DNA of 64,000 bases from Callipepla californica brunnescens (Eukaryota > Chordata > Aves > Galliformes > Odontophoridae): the NCBI GenBank assembly GCA_023055505.1, contig JALIRH010000013.1, forward strand, positions 620,001 through 684,000, written 5' to 3'. The translations under genes were made by a program, and so were the position numbers. The notes beneath the pieces were generated by a model. That model had not been told where the DNA came from, did not search any database, and saw only the letters and a list, made by a program, of their open reading frames with translations. The first letter of the stretch is position 1, and each line of letters opens with the position of its first letter. Below are positions 11,839 to 20,616 of the stretch, piece after piece.

Positions 11839-14516
11839 TTAAATGCTTCAGCACTATGCATAAAACTTGGACATAATTTCATTAGCTCTATGCAGAATTT
11901 TCTGAGAAAGAAAGAAGATGTGGCACAAACCTGATGTGCCATACTTCATACTTCGGAACTGGAGCTATAAAACCCTTAATATATTTAAAGAAAATATGTC
12001 TCACAGTCATTTTGAGATGTATATGTCTTACTGAGTCACTCGTGTACAACAGAAGTAATGCACAAAACTTGTCTATCTGTTCAGTAAGCTAATACAAAAT
12101 CATCTGCAGATTTTAAAATTGACAGAAGACCCTGGGATAGTGGTATTAAAGTCCATCTGAAATTTTTTTTGCATTCTGGGAGGTGCGTAACAGAAAACAG
12201 AACATTACAGTGAACATCAGTCGATTAGGGTGCAGAAGTTGGTTAACAGCTTTATAAGACAGTTTTATAGTGAATATAATTTTGACTCTGGTGGGACTCA
12301 AACTTTTTACACTTTTTGAGAAAGTACAGCACTACATAGCACTCATGCAGGTGACAGATGAGAGAAAAAATATCCCATCATGGTGCTCAGAGCTCACAAA
12401 CCAGGCTCTTCTCATCTTAAAGCTGAAACAAAAGCACAGATTTTCTATGCTCTTTAAAAGTTTTAGTCCATAAAGCTCAAGGCAGATTCCACTCAGAGTA
12501 ATTATGTTCTGCCTACAGTAATTATGTTCCCTTTGCAGTTTCACATGGAACTAATGTCCACCCACTTACTACACTGAACTGTTTTACTGCTGTGTGATAG
12601 CTGTGAGTGGCTGAAGAGTTGCTAGAATGGGAGAGGTAACTCTGGGGAGAGAGGCAGCTGCCAACTGCCACAGAGCCTGTACTGCAGCAGGTCAGATTTT
12701 TGAAGGAATGATCTTAGCCTTAGTTTGAGAAAATTCAGTTTACCATTATCTCACTAAGTGCTATGACATCTCACTGAATCAAAAATTACACTAAATATAA
12801 GGAGGTCCACAGTTAGTTAATGGTTAAATGAAGCAGCAGAATGTTGTTGCACTGAGCAGTAAGATTATAGTACTAAATATATAAAGAGTTTGCAAGTACA
12901 CCAAAAGGACAGCCCCTTCTCTGTTTTTAATGTGTGTTTCTATTTTCATTAAAGGCTTAGGCCAGCAGCCATTCAAGTTAATGGATTCTTTTTCCATGGG
13001 TTTCAGCAGTTATCAGATCAACTGTACTGTCATTCTGCCTTGTGAATTTAGCATAGCCTGAAAAAGGCTCAGGTGAGAAAGACATCAGCATGGAATTCAG
13101 AATATTCATTAAACATAGGCCATAGGAAATTCCTAAGATTCTGCTTTGACAGTGAAAACTGAATGACAGAAAAGTCAGTTAATAGAACTGCGTGTGCATG
13201 AGAAGTATACCCTGTACTATAGCAGACTGAGGTCTCAAACTGAGGTCTCTGACACATATGCAAGTCATTGCAGAGGAACGACTGTGCCACCGAAGTGAGC
13301 TCCAAAGCATCAACAGCCCATTTAAGGCAGTTCTTCGCTTCTCTCATTTTCCTACTTTTAAACTTAGACAAGTAAATCACCAATTGCCTATCTCCTCTTT
13401 CCTACTTCAGATCTTACTTCTTTCCAAGGCTGTTAAAATTCAGAGCAAATGAGATGCTCATCTATCTGGACATGGGACTTCAGTATGGGCTGGTGGGCTG
13501 TGATGCCAAAATCCTTTTAAATTATGTGCTGCTCTGGGCAGGCAGGGAGGTGATCTGTTTTTCTACTTTAAATGTTTTTAAATGATGGGTTTTGTCTGCA
13601 ATTGCTAATAGCATAGGATGAACAAAAGCTTCCTCATTTCTGAACTCTGCCTCTCTGGACAGTAGCTTGAATCTCTAGGACAAGATACATTGTCCATAAA
13701 CTGAAGGGCACTAAACACTATCAGCTAATCAAATTTGGAGACAGAATATACACATATTGCTGATAAACACTGCAAATATAATCTCCATTTAAGTCTTTTT
13801 ACAGCTTTCAATATCTGTTATTTTCATTGACATTTCTTCTTCCCACGCTGTATGTTTCACAACTAAATGCCTGAGTAGGTTATTAATATAGAAGTATAAG
13901 GAATGTATTTAAAGGCTAACTGTAAGAGGGTGCTGATAGGAAGGAAAGCTATTCTGTGTTTTAAATCTGCTTATTAGTCAATAAAATAAGATGTTATGAT
14001 TTTCCTTACCTTAAACCATTAGTCTATCCATTTCAATGTTAATTTCAGACCTCAGCCATTTTTTTTTTTCATATGAAGTGCTTCCAGGAAAATTCCTGAC
14101 CTCTGTGAGCACCTGGAAATCAACTGTTGGCTCCAGCATGGATGGGATTTCCAGTTTGGTCTCTGGATTATTTGTTTTGCAGTCACTAACGGGATAAACA
14201 TCCTACACTGTACACATTGATTGTGTTTGTAATCCGTATTCTTAGAAGAGACATAAAGTCAATTAAAAAAAATTCCTGTTTGTGAAAAAGGAGCTAAGCA
14301 TACAATTCAAATCAACATCATCTCATCAGAAGATAGTTTCTGCTGGTTATGTACATTCAGGGAATACCACCAAGGCAAACTTTTTTCTGTCTCAACTTTT
14401 TTGATTGGTCCTTTAAATTCAATAATGTCCAGAGAAAGGACTCCCTTAAGGCAGCTTTTTTGCAGCTATTCCTGCTTCTCCACTTCTTCTAGCAGATAGG
14501 ACATTTCTTCCAGTAG
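11839..14516. other. Unassigned sequence
   Basis: No gene or transposable element recognised. Minus-strand frames at 12332-12544 and 13069-13383 have no recognisable domain and no coding context. Confidence 0.4.
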
Positions 14517-14521
14517 ACAGC

Positions 14522-15092
14522 TGTTAACGGTTTACCGGGCTGGATCGGCCCGGTTCCGTGACGATCGGTGCGGGGGACCCACGGACCCACGCCCCAGAAA
14601 AGGGGAAAGGAAAAGGGAAAAAGGGAAAAGGGAGATGGGCCTAGAAACAAAACAGCGGCAACGATCTGAGGAGGAAAACTAATTTACTAAATAAGATATC
14701 AGAAAGCAAAATAACACAATATAATACAATATAATTGGAATTAAGGCTAATGAATCAAATAAAATGAGCAAGAGAGAGTGTCCGATAAACCAAAGGCCTT
14801 ACACTAGCGCTGAAGGCGATACGGCAGCGAGCACCCACTGCTGAGTCGATCCCGAAGGAAAAGAGAGTGTCCCGTGACCGCTGAGGGTTTTTATCTGTTC
14901 CCTCTGAGCGGAAAACACGTAAAAATACAAAGCAAAGTCCTCTGGGGAATGTAGTGCTTCTTCTCTTCTGAGACAGGTATACCTGGAATTATCAATGATC
15001 TATGGAGCTGGAGTATTAGCTCTTTAACTCTTAATGAAATACATGATGTTATGATGTGGAATACCAGTACCAAAAATCATAAAACCATGACA
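14522..15092 (-). repeat. 3' LTR of the ERV-L-like provirus
   Basis: 571 bp, TG...CA bounded on the minus strand (CATGACA at 15086-15092 is the U3 tip; TGTTAACGG at 14522 is the U5 end). It carries a TATA-like GATAAAAAC at 14887-14895 (minus strand) and a long purine run at about 14597-14634. It differs from the 5' LTR at three positions: T/C at base 4, G/A in CCAAAGRCCTT, and A/C in CTTAATGMAAT. No AATAAA was found on the sense strand; AGTAAA near 14687 is the only candidate poly(A) signal I see. Confidence 0.95.
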
Positions 15093-15106
15093 TTCCACCC
15101 CTTATT
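15093..15106 (-). other. Polypurine tract
   Basis: The minus-strand sequence AATAAGGGGTGGAA ends directly at the TG of the 3' LTR U3. This is the standard location and composition of the plus-strand primer of an LTR retroelement. Confidence 0.8.
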
Positions 15107-15206
15107 CCACATCTTTACATCATGCTTGATACATACAAAAGAACAATGATTAACATGCATTAGATATACACACACACAACATATATATACAAGTATATAC
15201 ATGGAA
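15107..15206 (-). other. Short non-coding region between integrase and the 3' LTR
   Basis: Only about 100 bp separate the end of the integrase frame from the polypurine tract, including a CA/TA-rich stretch. There is no space for an envelope gene, which fits an ERV-L-type element that lacks env. Confidence 0.7.
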
Positions 15207-15608
15207 TTACTGACTGCACTCCCCCAACATCAAATTCCCTTGTGGTACACACTGAACATCCCCATACTTCTGCATCACCCACCAAGTGGACCCAGGTCCC
15301 TGAGCAAAGACAGTTCCACGGAGAGGTTTGCCCTTTCCAGAAGCTGGAAGGACCCATACCGCTTTTCCCAACATGTTCTTTACATGTACTACAGGGACCT
15401 TATCTCCCTCTACTGTAGGTAGGGAGCTGGATTGGGCAGGACCATCACGATTGATGGATCCTCGAGTGTTGACCAACCAGGTGGCTTCTGCCAAATGCTT
15501 CTCCCAATGCTTGAATGTTCCGCCACCCATTGCTTTCAAAATGGTTTTTTGCAACCCATTGTATCTTTCAATCTTACCAGAAGCTGGTGCGTGATATGAT
15601 AAATCCAT
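15207..15608 (-). pseudogene. Integrase C-terminal part (ERV-L-like pol)
   Basis: This frame carries the third catalytic residue of the retroviral integrase DDE core (Glu in GKIERYNG, residue 14), followed by an ATWLVNTRGSINR segment and an SH3-like C-terminal region (residues about 65-133). It is shifted relative to the frame of 15536-15988. The break falls around 15596-15605, where a few bases are missing between IYHI and YHAPASG. The annotated Met has no biological meaning; this is the tail of one original pol frame. It ends about 100 bp before the polypurine tract. Confidence 0.88.
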
Positions 15609-15988
15609 TCAATGCCATGATCTTTGGCCCAATTACTTACAAGAGAATTTTTGAAATGAGTCCCATTATCTGACTCAATTCTTTCTGGAGTGCCATGTCG
15701 CCATAGGACTTGCTTCTCGAGACCTAGAATGGTGTTTCGGGCGGTAGCATGGGGTACTGCATATGTTTCAAGCCACCCAGTGGTTGCTTCCACCATGGTG
15801 AGCACATAACGCTTACCATTGCGAGTTCGTGGCAAGGTGATATAATCTACCTGCCACGCCTCCCCATATTTATACTTTTGCCATCGCCCTTCCCCCCAAA
15901 GAGGTTTCATCCTCTTGGCTTGTTTAATTGTGGCGCAAGTATCACAGTCATGGATAACCTGTGCAATAGCGTCCATAGTTAAGTCCAC
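15536..15988 (-). pseudogene. Integrase N-terminal and catalytic core (ERV-L-like pol)
   Basis: Integrase would insert the cDNA into host DNA. The frame shows the CxxC half of the zinc-binding HHCC motif (CDTC, residues 15-18) and two catalytic Asp residues: WQVDYITL (Asp48) and ESDNGTHF (Asp107). The HH half lies upstream, before an in-frame TGA at 15998-16000, in the same frame. The last roughly 20 residues after WIYHI are out of frame; the true continuation is in the 15207-15608 frame. All three DDE residues survive in the DNA but not in a single frame. Confidence 0.92.
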
Positions 15989-15997
15989 CCCTCGGTC

Positions 15998-16324
15998 TCA
16001 AGCCCATTTATATGTTGCATCTCTTCCTTGATGGCCCGAGGTCTCATGGGCCCATCGAGCTAAAAATAATTCACTTTTATGTTGCCAGTCCAGGTCTACT
16101 TGAGCCATCTTAACTTTGGCAGCTCTATCTACCTGACGGTTATTCTGTTGTTCTTCAGTTGCTCGGCTTTTAGGAACATGAGCATCTACATGGCACACCT
16201 TTACAACCATATTCTTTACTCGGGCAGCAATATTTTTCCACAGTTCAGCGGCCCAAATAGGTTTACCCCTCCGTTGCCAGCCATTTTGTTCCCATTGCTG
16301 TAACCACCCCCATAAGGCATCCAT
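15998..16324 (-). pseudogene. RNase H end and integrase start (ERV-L-like pol)
   Basis: This frame continues RNase H after a frameshift near 16320 (PIWAAELWKNIAARVK, then a VDAHVPKS segment). It runs into the integrase zinc region, with histidines in WAHETSGH. It ends at a TGA (15998-16000) in a position where the reading clearly continues in the same frame into 15988; a CGA-to-TGA CpG transition is the simplest explanation. Confidence 0.88.
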
Positions 16325-16941
16325 GAGTCAGTATAAACCATCCATGAGTCAGTATAAAGATAAAGCACTGGCCACCTCTCACGTTCAGCAATATCTAAGG
16401 CCAGCTGGACAGCCTTTACCTCTGCAAATTGGCTTGATTCTCCTTTTCCTTCAGTGGCCTCTGCAACTTGTCGTGTGGGACTCCACACTGCAGATTTCCA
16501 TCTGCAGTGCTTACCCACAATCCGACACGATCCATCTGTGAACAGGGCATATCTCTTCTCATTGTCTGATAGTTCATTATATGGTGGGGCCTCTTTAGCA
16601 CGTGATACCTCCTCTGCTGGTGTTGTTCCAAACTTTTTACCTTCAGGCCAGTCCATGATCACTTCTAAGATTCCCGGATGACTGAGGTTCCCCATCCGAG
16701 CTCGCTGTGTAATCAGCGCAATCCACTTACTCCAAGTGGCATCAGTAGGATGATGGGTGGAGGGAACCTTTCCTTTGAACATCCAGTTCAGCACTGGCAG
16801 TCGAGGTGCCAGAAGGAGCTGCGCTTCAGTACCGATTACTTCGGAAGCAGCTCGAACCCCCTCGTACGTGGCTAAGATCTCCTTCTCAGTTGGAGTGTAG
16901 CGCTCCTCAGACCCCCTGTATGCTCGACTCCAGAAAACCAA
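16216..16941 (-). pseudogene. Connection and RNase H domain (ERV-L-like pol)
   Basis: Homologous to the RT connection and RNase H region. The YTPTEKE segment (residues 15-21) precedes an RNase H core with catalytic residues in FTDGS (Asp136), FAEVKA (Glu174) and YTDSW (Asp198). The YTDSWMV heptapeptide is duplicated in tandem by a 21-bp direct repeat at about 16316-16358. The last roughly 35 residues are out of frame; the correct reading moves to the 15998-16324 frame. The start is also artificial: the domain joins the upstream RT frame through a 1-nt insertion in a T run near 16944. Confidence 0.92.
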
Positions 16942-18016
16942 GGGGTCGGCCTCGGGTCTCTCCAGAAGCTCTTTGCCACAAACTCCAAGTGGGACCTTCC
17001 TTTCCAGCAGCAGTGTAGAGGATGTTCTTTACATCCTGTCCCGTCCGCACTGGCCCCAGGGCCATGGCACGGGCTATCTCCTGCTTAATTTGCTCAAAAG
17101 CCTGCTGCTGCTCAGGGCCCCATACAAAATCATTCTTCTTCCGCGTCATCCGAAAGAGAGGGCTCACAATGAAACTGTAGTTTGGAACATGCATTCTCCA
17201 AAAGCCCACTACACCCAGAAAAGCTTGGGTCTCTGTCTTACTAGTGGGTGGAGACATAGCAATAATTTTGTCAATCACATCTGTTGGGATGTGACGACGT
17301 CCATCTTGCCACTTTATTCCTAGGAATTGAATTTCCTGTGCAGGCCCTTTCACTTTGCTTCGCTTAATAGCAAAGCCAGCTCGCAGAAGGATCTGAATTA
17401 TTCTCTCTCCTTTCTCGAAAACTTCCCCTGCTGTATTGCCCCACACAATGATGTCATCAATGTATTGTAAGTGCTCAGGAGCACCGCCCTGTTGCAATGC
17501 AGTTTGGATCAACCCACGGCAAATGGTTGGGCTGTGCTTCCACCCCTGGGGCAAACGGTTCCAGGTGTACTGAACTCCCCTCCAGGTGAAAGCAAACTGC
17601 GGCCTGCATTTTGTGGCCAAGGGAATTGAAAAGAAGGCATTGGCAATGTCAATGGTGGCATACCAATTGGCTGCTTTTGACTCCAGTTTGTACTGGAGTT
17701 GAAGCATGTCCGGCACAGCAGCACTCAGTGGGGGTGTAACCTCATTCAGGCCACGGTAATCTACCATCAGCCTCCATTCTCCACTGGCTTTACGCACCGG
17801 CCATATGGGGCTGTTAAACGGGGAGTGAGTCATGGTCAACTCTTGTGAACGCCCAGTCACCCCAGAAGTATAGATTAATTCTGTCCCTTGGTGACTTGAG
17901 GGCATTAGAGTGCATTGTGCACCAGTGTCCACCAGTGCCTTATATTTTTGTGGTTCTGATGTGCCAGGCCACTGAACCCACGCAGTCCAATGCACTCTAT
18001 TATCCCTTTCCCCCAC
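16907..18016 (-). pseudogene. Protease remnant fused to reverse transcriptase (ERV-L-like pol)
   Basis: Residues 1-60 are the start of a retroviral aspartic protease with the active-site motif LVDTGAQ (residues 28-34). From about residue 62 the sequence is RT: SPIWPVRK, then the palm motifs WYATIDIANAFF (Asp123), LPQGWKHSP and YIDD (185-188), followed by FLGIKWQ and the thumb/connection. The second half of protease and the protease-RT linker are missing. The junction near 17833 is in frame, so this looks like a clean internal deletion. The frame ends at a stop caused by one extra T in a T run (about 16944), after which the reading continues in the 16216-16941 frame. It is in the same frame as the upstream heptad ORF, separated by one UAG. 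Confidence 0.93.
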
Positions 18017-18037
18017 CTGGCTGGGGGGCAGGGGCTA
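18010..18037 (-). promoter_or_regulatory. UAG stop with downstream hairpin: candidate readthrough signal
   Basis: On the minus strand the heptad ORF ends with CAA UAG (18037-18035). After a 7-nt C-rich spacer a perfect 6-bp G/C-rich stem can form: CCCCCA with UGGGGG around a 6-nt loop (18027-18010). Protease follows in the same frame with no other stop. Gammaretroviruses use UAG readthrough with a structure about 8 nt downstream to make Gag-Pol, so the geometry is suggestive. A simple CAG-to-TAG mutation is the alternative. Confidence 0.4.
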
Positions 18038-18538
18038 TTGTGGCTGGTAGGTACCTCGCTCAGTGCTGAAGGAGTACCGTTCAGACAGGAGGACATCTCG
18101 CTCGGATTGGAGGGCATCTTTCTCGAACTGGAGGGCGTCCATGTTGGTCTGGAGAGCTTCTTGTTGAGACTGGAAGGTGTCTCTCTCGATCTGGAGGGCG
18201 TCTCTCTCTGTCTGGAGGGTCTGATTGTCAGCTAAAAGACTGTCTTTCTCAATTTGGAAACTGTCCCTTTTGGCTCGGAGACTCTCTCGCTCTATTTCAG
18301 AAACTCTGTGCCTCTCTGGGATAGTATTGAATAAGGTCCGATTGGCATAAGCCAGACCCCAAATAATTTGGGCCTCCTCAGATCTGTCTGAGCCACAACA
18401 TCCCTGTCTCAAATATCTGCTCAAGTTCTCAGGATCTTGCAGGTGCTCAGGGAAAAGGTCCCGGTACGTTTTGAGCATTAAAAGGGAAAAAACAATAAAA
18501 TGCAGCCCCTTTAAGAGCAGTTTAAAAAGAGAGAACAT
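18035..18538 (-). CDS. Heptad-repeat ORF in the gag position, 167 aa
   Basis: The ORF begins about 190 nt downstream of the PBS, where gag would start; in-frame TAA/TAG codons just upstream fix the ATG at 18538. Residues 1-23 are hydrophobic (LLLKGLHFIVFSLLML), like a signal anchor or membrane segment. Residues 24-80 are mixed, with a CC pair at 47-48. Residues about 86-162 are eleven 7-residue units of the pattern xLQxERD, predicting a long charged helix, possibly a coiled coil, though only one heptad position is strongly hydrophobic. The DNA shows a matching 21-bp tandem period. No capsid, major homology region or zinc knuckle is visible, so it may be a reduced gag or a replacement. It is uninterrupted, unlike pol. 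I do not recognise the protein beyond this. Confidence 0.6.
   Translation of the reverse strand: MFSLFKLLLKGLHFIVFSLLMLKTYRDLFPEHLQDPENLSRYLRQGCCGSDRSEEAQIIWGLAYANRTLFNTIPERHRVSEIERESLRAKRDSFQIEKDSLLADNQTLQTERDALQIERDTFQSQQEALQTNMDALQFEKDALQSERDVLLSERYSFSTERGTYQPQ
18050..18282 (-). repeat. 21-bp tandem repeat array (codes for heptads)
   Basis: On the plus strand, units beginning CTGGAGGGCGTC, CTGGAGAGCTTC, CTGGAAGGTGTC and so on recur every 21 bp, about 11 times with divergence. The period matches the seven-residue protein repeat on the minus strand, so the array grew by in-frame unit duplication. Confidence 0.85.
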
Positions 18539-18730
18539 TTTTTTCCTTCTTTACTAAAACAAGCTAGCAGCACCCAAAAAAGTTTACAAAGATCCCAGAA
18601 CAACTGCAGTACGCCCAGACTTCAAGGTCGTGTTATGCCGTACAGTACCTGCAGTACAGATAAGCTTGCTAGCAAGAGACAGAGATTCACTCTAAAAGTA
18701 TGTCTCTGCCCGGCTAAGGCAGCTCGTTGT
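18539..18730 (-). other. Proviral 5' leader
   Basis: About 190 nt between the PBS and the first ORF. No open frame of note. This is where a packaging signal and splice donor would sit, but neither can be assigned by eye. Confidence 0.6.
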
Positions 18731-18748
18731 GTCCTGCCGCGGTCGCCA
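18731..18748 (-). other. Primer-binding site, tRNA-Arg type
   Basis: The minus strand reads TGGCGACCGCGGCAGGAC, four nt after the 5' LTR end. The plus strand, GTCCTGCCGCGGTCGCCA, has the form of the last 18 nt of a vertebrate tRNA-Arg (UCG type as I remember it), including the CCA end. It is thus an intact PBS for priming by tRNA-Arg. Confidence 0.8.
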
Positions 18749-18752
18749 AAAA

Positions 18753-19323
18753 TGTCAACGGTTTACCGGGCTGGATCGGCCCGGTTCCGTGACGATCGGT
18801 GCGGGGGACCCACGGACCCACGCCCCAGAAAAGGGGAAAGGAAAAGGGAAAAAGGGAAAAGGGAGATGGGCCTAGAAACAAAACAGCGGCAACGATCTGA
18901 GGAGGAAAACTAATTTACTAAATAAGATATCAGAAAGCAAAATAACACAATATAATACAATATAATTGGAATTAAGGCTAATGAATCAAATAAAATGAGC
19001 AAGAGAGAGTGTCCGATAAACCAAAGACCTTACACTAGCGCTGAAGGCGATACGGCAGCGAGCACCCACTGCTGAGTCGATCCCGAAGGAAAAGAGAGTG
19101 TCCCGTGACCGCTGAGGGTTTTTATCTGTTCCCTCTGAGCGGAAAACACGTAAAAATACAAAGCAAAGTCCTCTGGGGAATGTAGTGCTTCTTCTCTTCT
19201 GAGACAGGTATACCTGGAATTATCAATGATCTATGGAGCTGGAGTATTAGCTCTTTAACTCTTAATGCAATACATGATGTTATGATGTGGAATACCAGTA
19301 CCAAAAATCATAAAACCATGACA
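18753..19323 (-). repeat. 5' LTR of the ERV-L-like provirus
   Basis: 571 bp, with TGTCAACGG at the U5 end (18753) and CATGACA at the U3 tip (19323). The TATA-like GATAAAAAC at 19118-19126 (minus strand) would start transcription into the provirus. It is rich in CpG for this locus (for example around 18763-18810), in contrast to older relatives at 27.1 and 61.4 kb. Three substitutions separate it from the 3' LTR. Confidence 0.95.
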
Positions 19324-19328
19324 ACAGC

Positions 19329-19739
19329 CTTCCTTCTTCTTCCTATGAGAATGTTAATATTTTACCAGAAGTGTCCTTCCGCACAGATGTATATTAAAGT
19401 ACTTAAAATAAGCCTGATGCTTTAATTTATAAGACAAAAATAATTTTTTGTTTAATGTATTAAAGTTGTGACACTTTACTCAAATTTTTATTATAAGAAA
19501 TTTTTCCAAATTAAAGACCCTCTGCTCTGATAACAGAACAAACAAGATCTAACCTCTGAAGCAAACATCTTAAATAACAGATTTTGTTTTGTACGTTTTC
19601 CCAAAGTGTTAACTCTTTGGTTCAATCATTGGACCTACATGTTTTTCACATTATTTAAGTTGTTTCCCAGCTCTGGGGATGCTACGGCATGCAGGACTTC
19701 AGGAGAGCTGACTTCTTTCTCTTCTGGGTCCTTCCTGGT
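19329..19739. other. Unassigned sequence
   Basis: A/T-rich flank between the provirus and a CR1 fragment; nothing recognised. Confidence 0.4.
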
Positions 19740-20616
19740 TGCAAGAGACCTGTGTGGATGAGGAAGGAGCTCATGCATAAACTCAAAGTGAAATGTCCAT
19801 GAAATGTGGAAAAAGGGTCTGACCACTTGGGAAGAATATAAGAATGTTGTTAGGACCTGCAGGGATGCAACAAGAAAGGCCAAAGCCAACCTGGAATTGG
19901 ATCCGGCAAATGAGATAAAGGATAAGAAGAAAGGCTTTTTAAGTATGTCAACTGTCAAAGAAAGACTAGGGAAAATGTGGATCCCCTACTAAATAAGGGG
20001 GGTGTTCTGGTAACAGGGGATGCAGAGAAGGCATACTGAACACCTTCTTTGTTTCTCTTTTCAATGTGGGAACACCCTCTCAGGACTCCTGGCCTGTGGG
20101 GGTAAGTGAGAGGATCTGTGGAATGGAAGGCTCCCCTTTGGTGATGGAGGAGATGGTCCAAGAGTGTCTACGCAGCATCAATGTACATAAATCCATGGGC
20201 CCCATTGGGATGAATAAACATGTACTGAGCAAGTTGGCAGAGGTGGTTACTGAACCACTCTCTATCATCTTTGAAAGGTCTTGGAGAATGGGAGAAATGC
20301 CTGAAGACTGGAGGATCCATCAATGTCACTGCAGTCTTCAATATGGGCAAGAAGAAGGATCCAGGGAACTACAGGCCAGTTAGCCTCACCTCTGTTCTGC
20401 ATAAATGTGCCTAAGAATTTCTTCACAGTAAGGGTGATGGAGAACTGGAACAGGTTGCCCAGAGAGGCTGTGGCATCTTTTTCCCTGGAGACATTCAAGA
20501 CCCTCCTGGACATCTACCTGTGCAACATGGCCTAGGGAGCCTACTTTGGGAGCAGGGTTGGACTAGATGATCTCTAGAGGTTGCTTCCATCATCTACAAT
20601 TCTGTGATTCTGTGAC
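19740..20616 (+). mobile_element. Internally deleted CR1 LINE copy
   Basis: The plus strand carries CR1 ORF2 from the end of the endonuclease/linker (frame 19804-19992 with MWKKGLTTWEEYKNVVR) into the early RT region (HKSMGPIGMNKHVLSKLAEV, 20066-20383). It then jumps at about 20395 to the extreme C-terminus (AATTTCTTCACAGTAAGGGT) and 3' end (GGACTAGATGATCTCTAGAGG, tail AATTCTGTGATTCTGTGA). The core RT with its catalytic Asp pair has been removed by an internal deletion of more than 1 kb relative to the near full-length copy at 35.5-40.15 kb. Confidence 0.9.

Larger units (their letters stand above)
14517..19328 (-). mobile_element. ERV-L-like (class III) defective provirus, 4802 bp
   Basis: A complete two-LTR provirus on the minus strand, bounded by an exact 5-bp target duplication ACAGC (14517-14521 and 19324-19328). 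Parts in transcription order: 5' LTR 18753-19323, PBS 18731-18748, leader, heptad-repeat ORF in the gag position, protease-RT, RNase H, integrase, polypurine tract and 3' LTR 14522-15092. The 3.66-kb interior is short for an ERV-L, and no capsid/nucleocapsid region or env was seen. Class III assignment rests on the pol type (DTGA protease, YIDD RT), the 5-bp duplication and the absence of env. LTRs differ at 3 of 571 positions (0.5%), so integration was recent on an evolutionary scale. The coding lesions listed below make it non-autonomous. Confidence 0.93.

Noticed and set aside
14891..15073. 60-codon ORF in the LTR U3, also at 19122-19304
   Set aside because: The frame recurs only because the LTRs are copies of each other. 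The older LTRs show the same nucleotides with altered or broken frames, and no domain is visible.
15093..15206. Possible env gene for the provirus
   Set aside because: Only about 110 bp separate integrase from the 3' LTR, so there is no space for env.
16079..17323. Plus-strand open frames inside the provirus (for example 16454-16681, 16973-17323)
   Set aside because: They lie antisense to pol, which has clear RT/RNase H motifs on the minus strand; they are frame shadows.
18050..18282. Tandem array considered as CRISPR
   Set aside because: Units are contiguous at 21 bp without spacers and are translated as protein heptads; the genome is a bird's.
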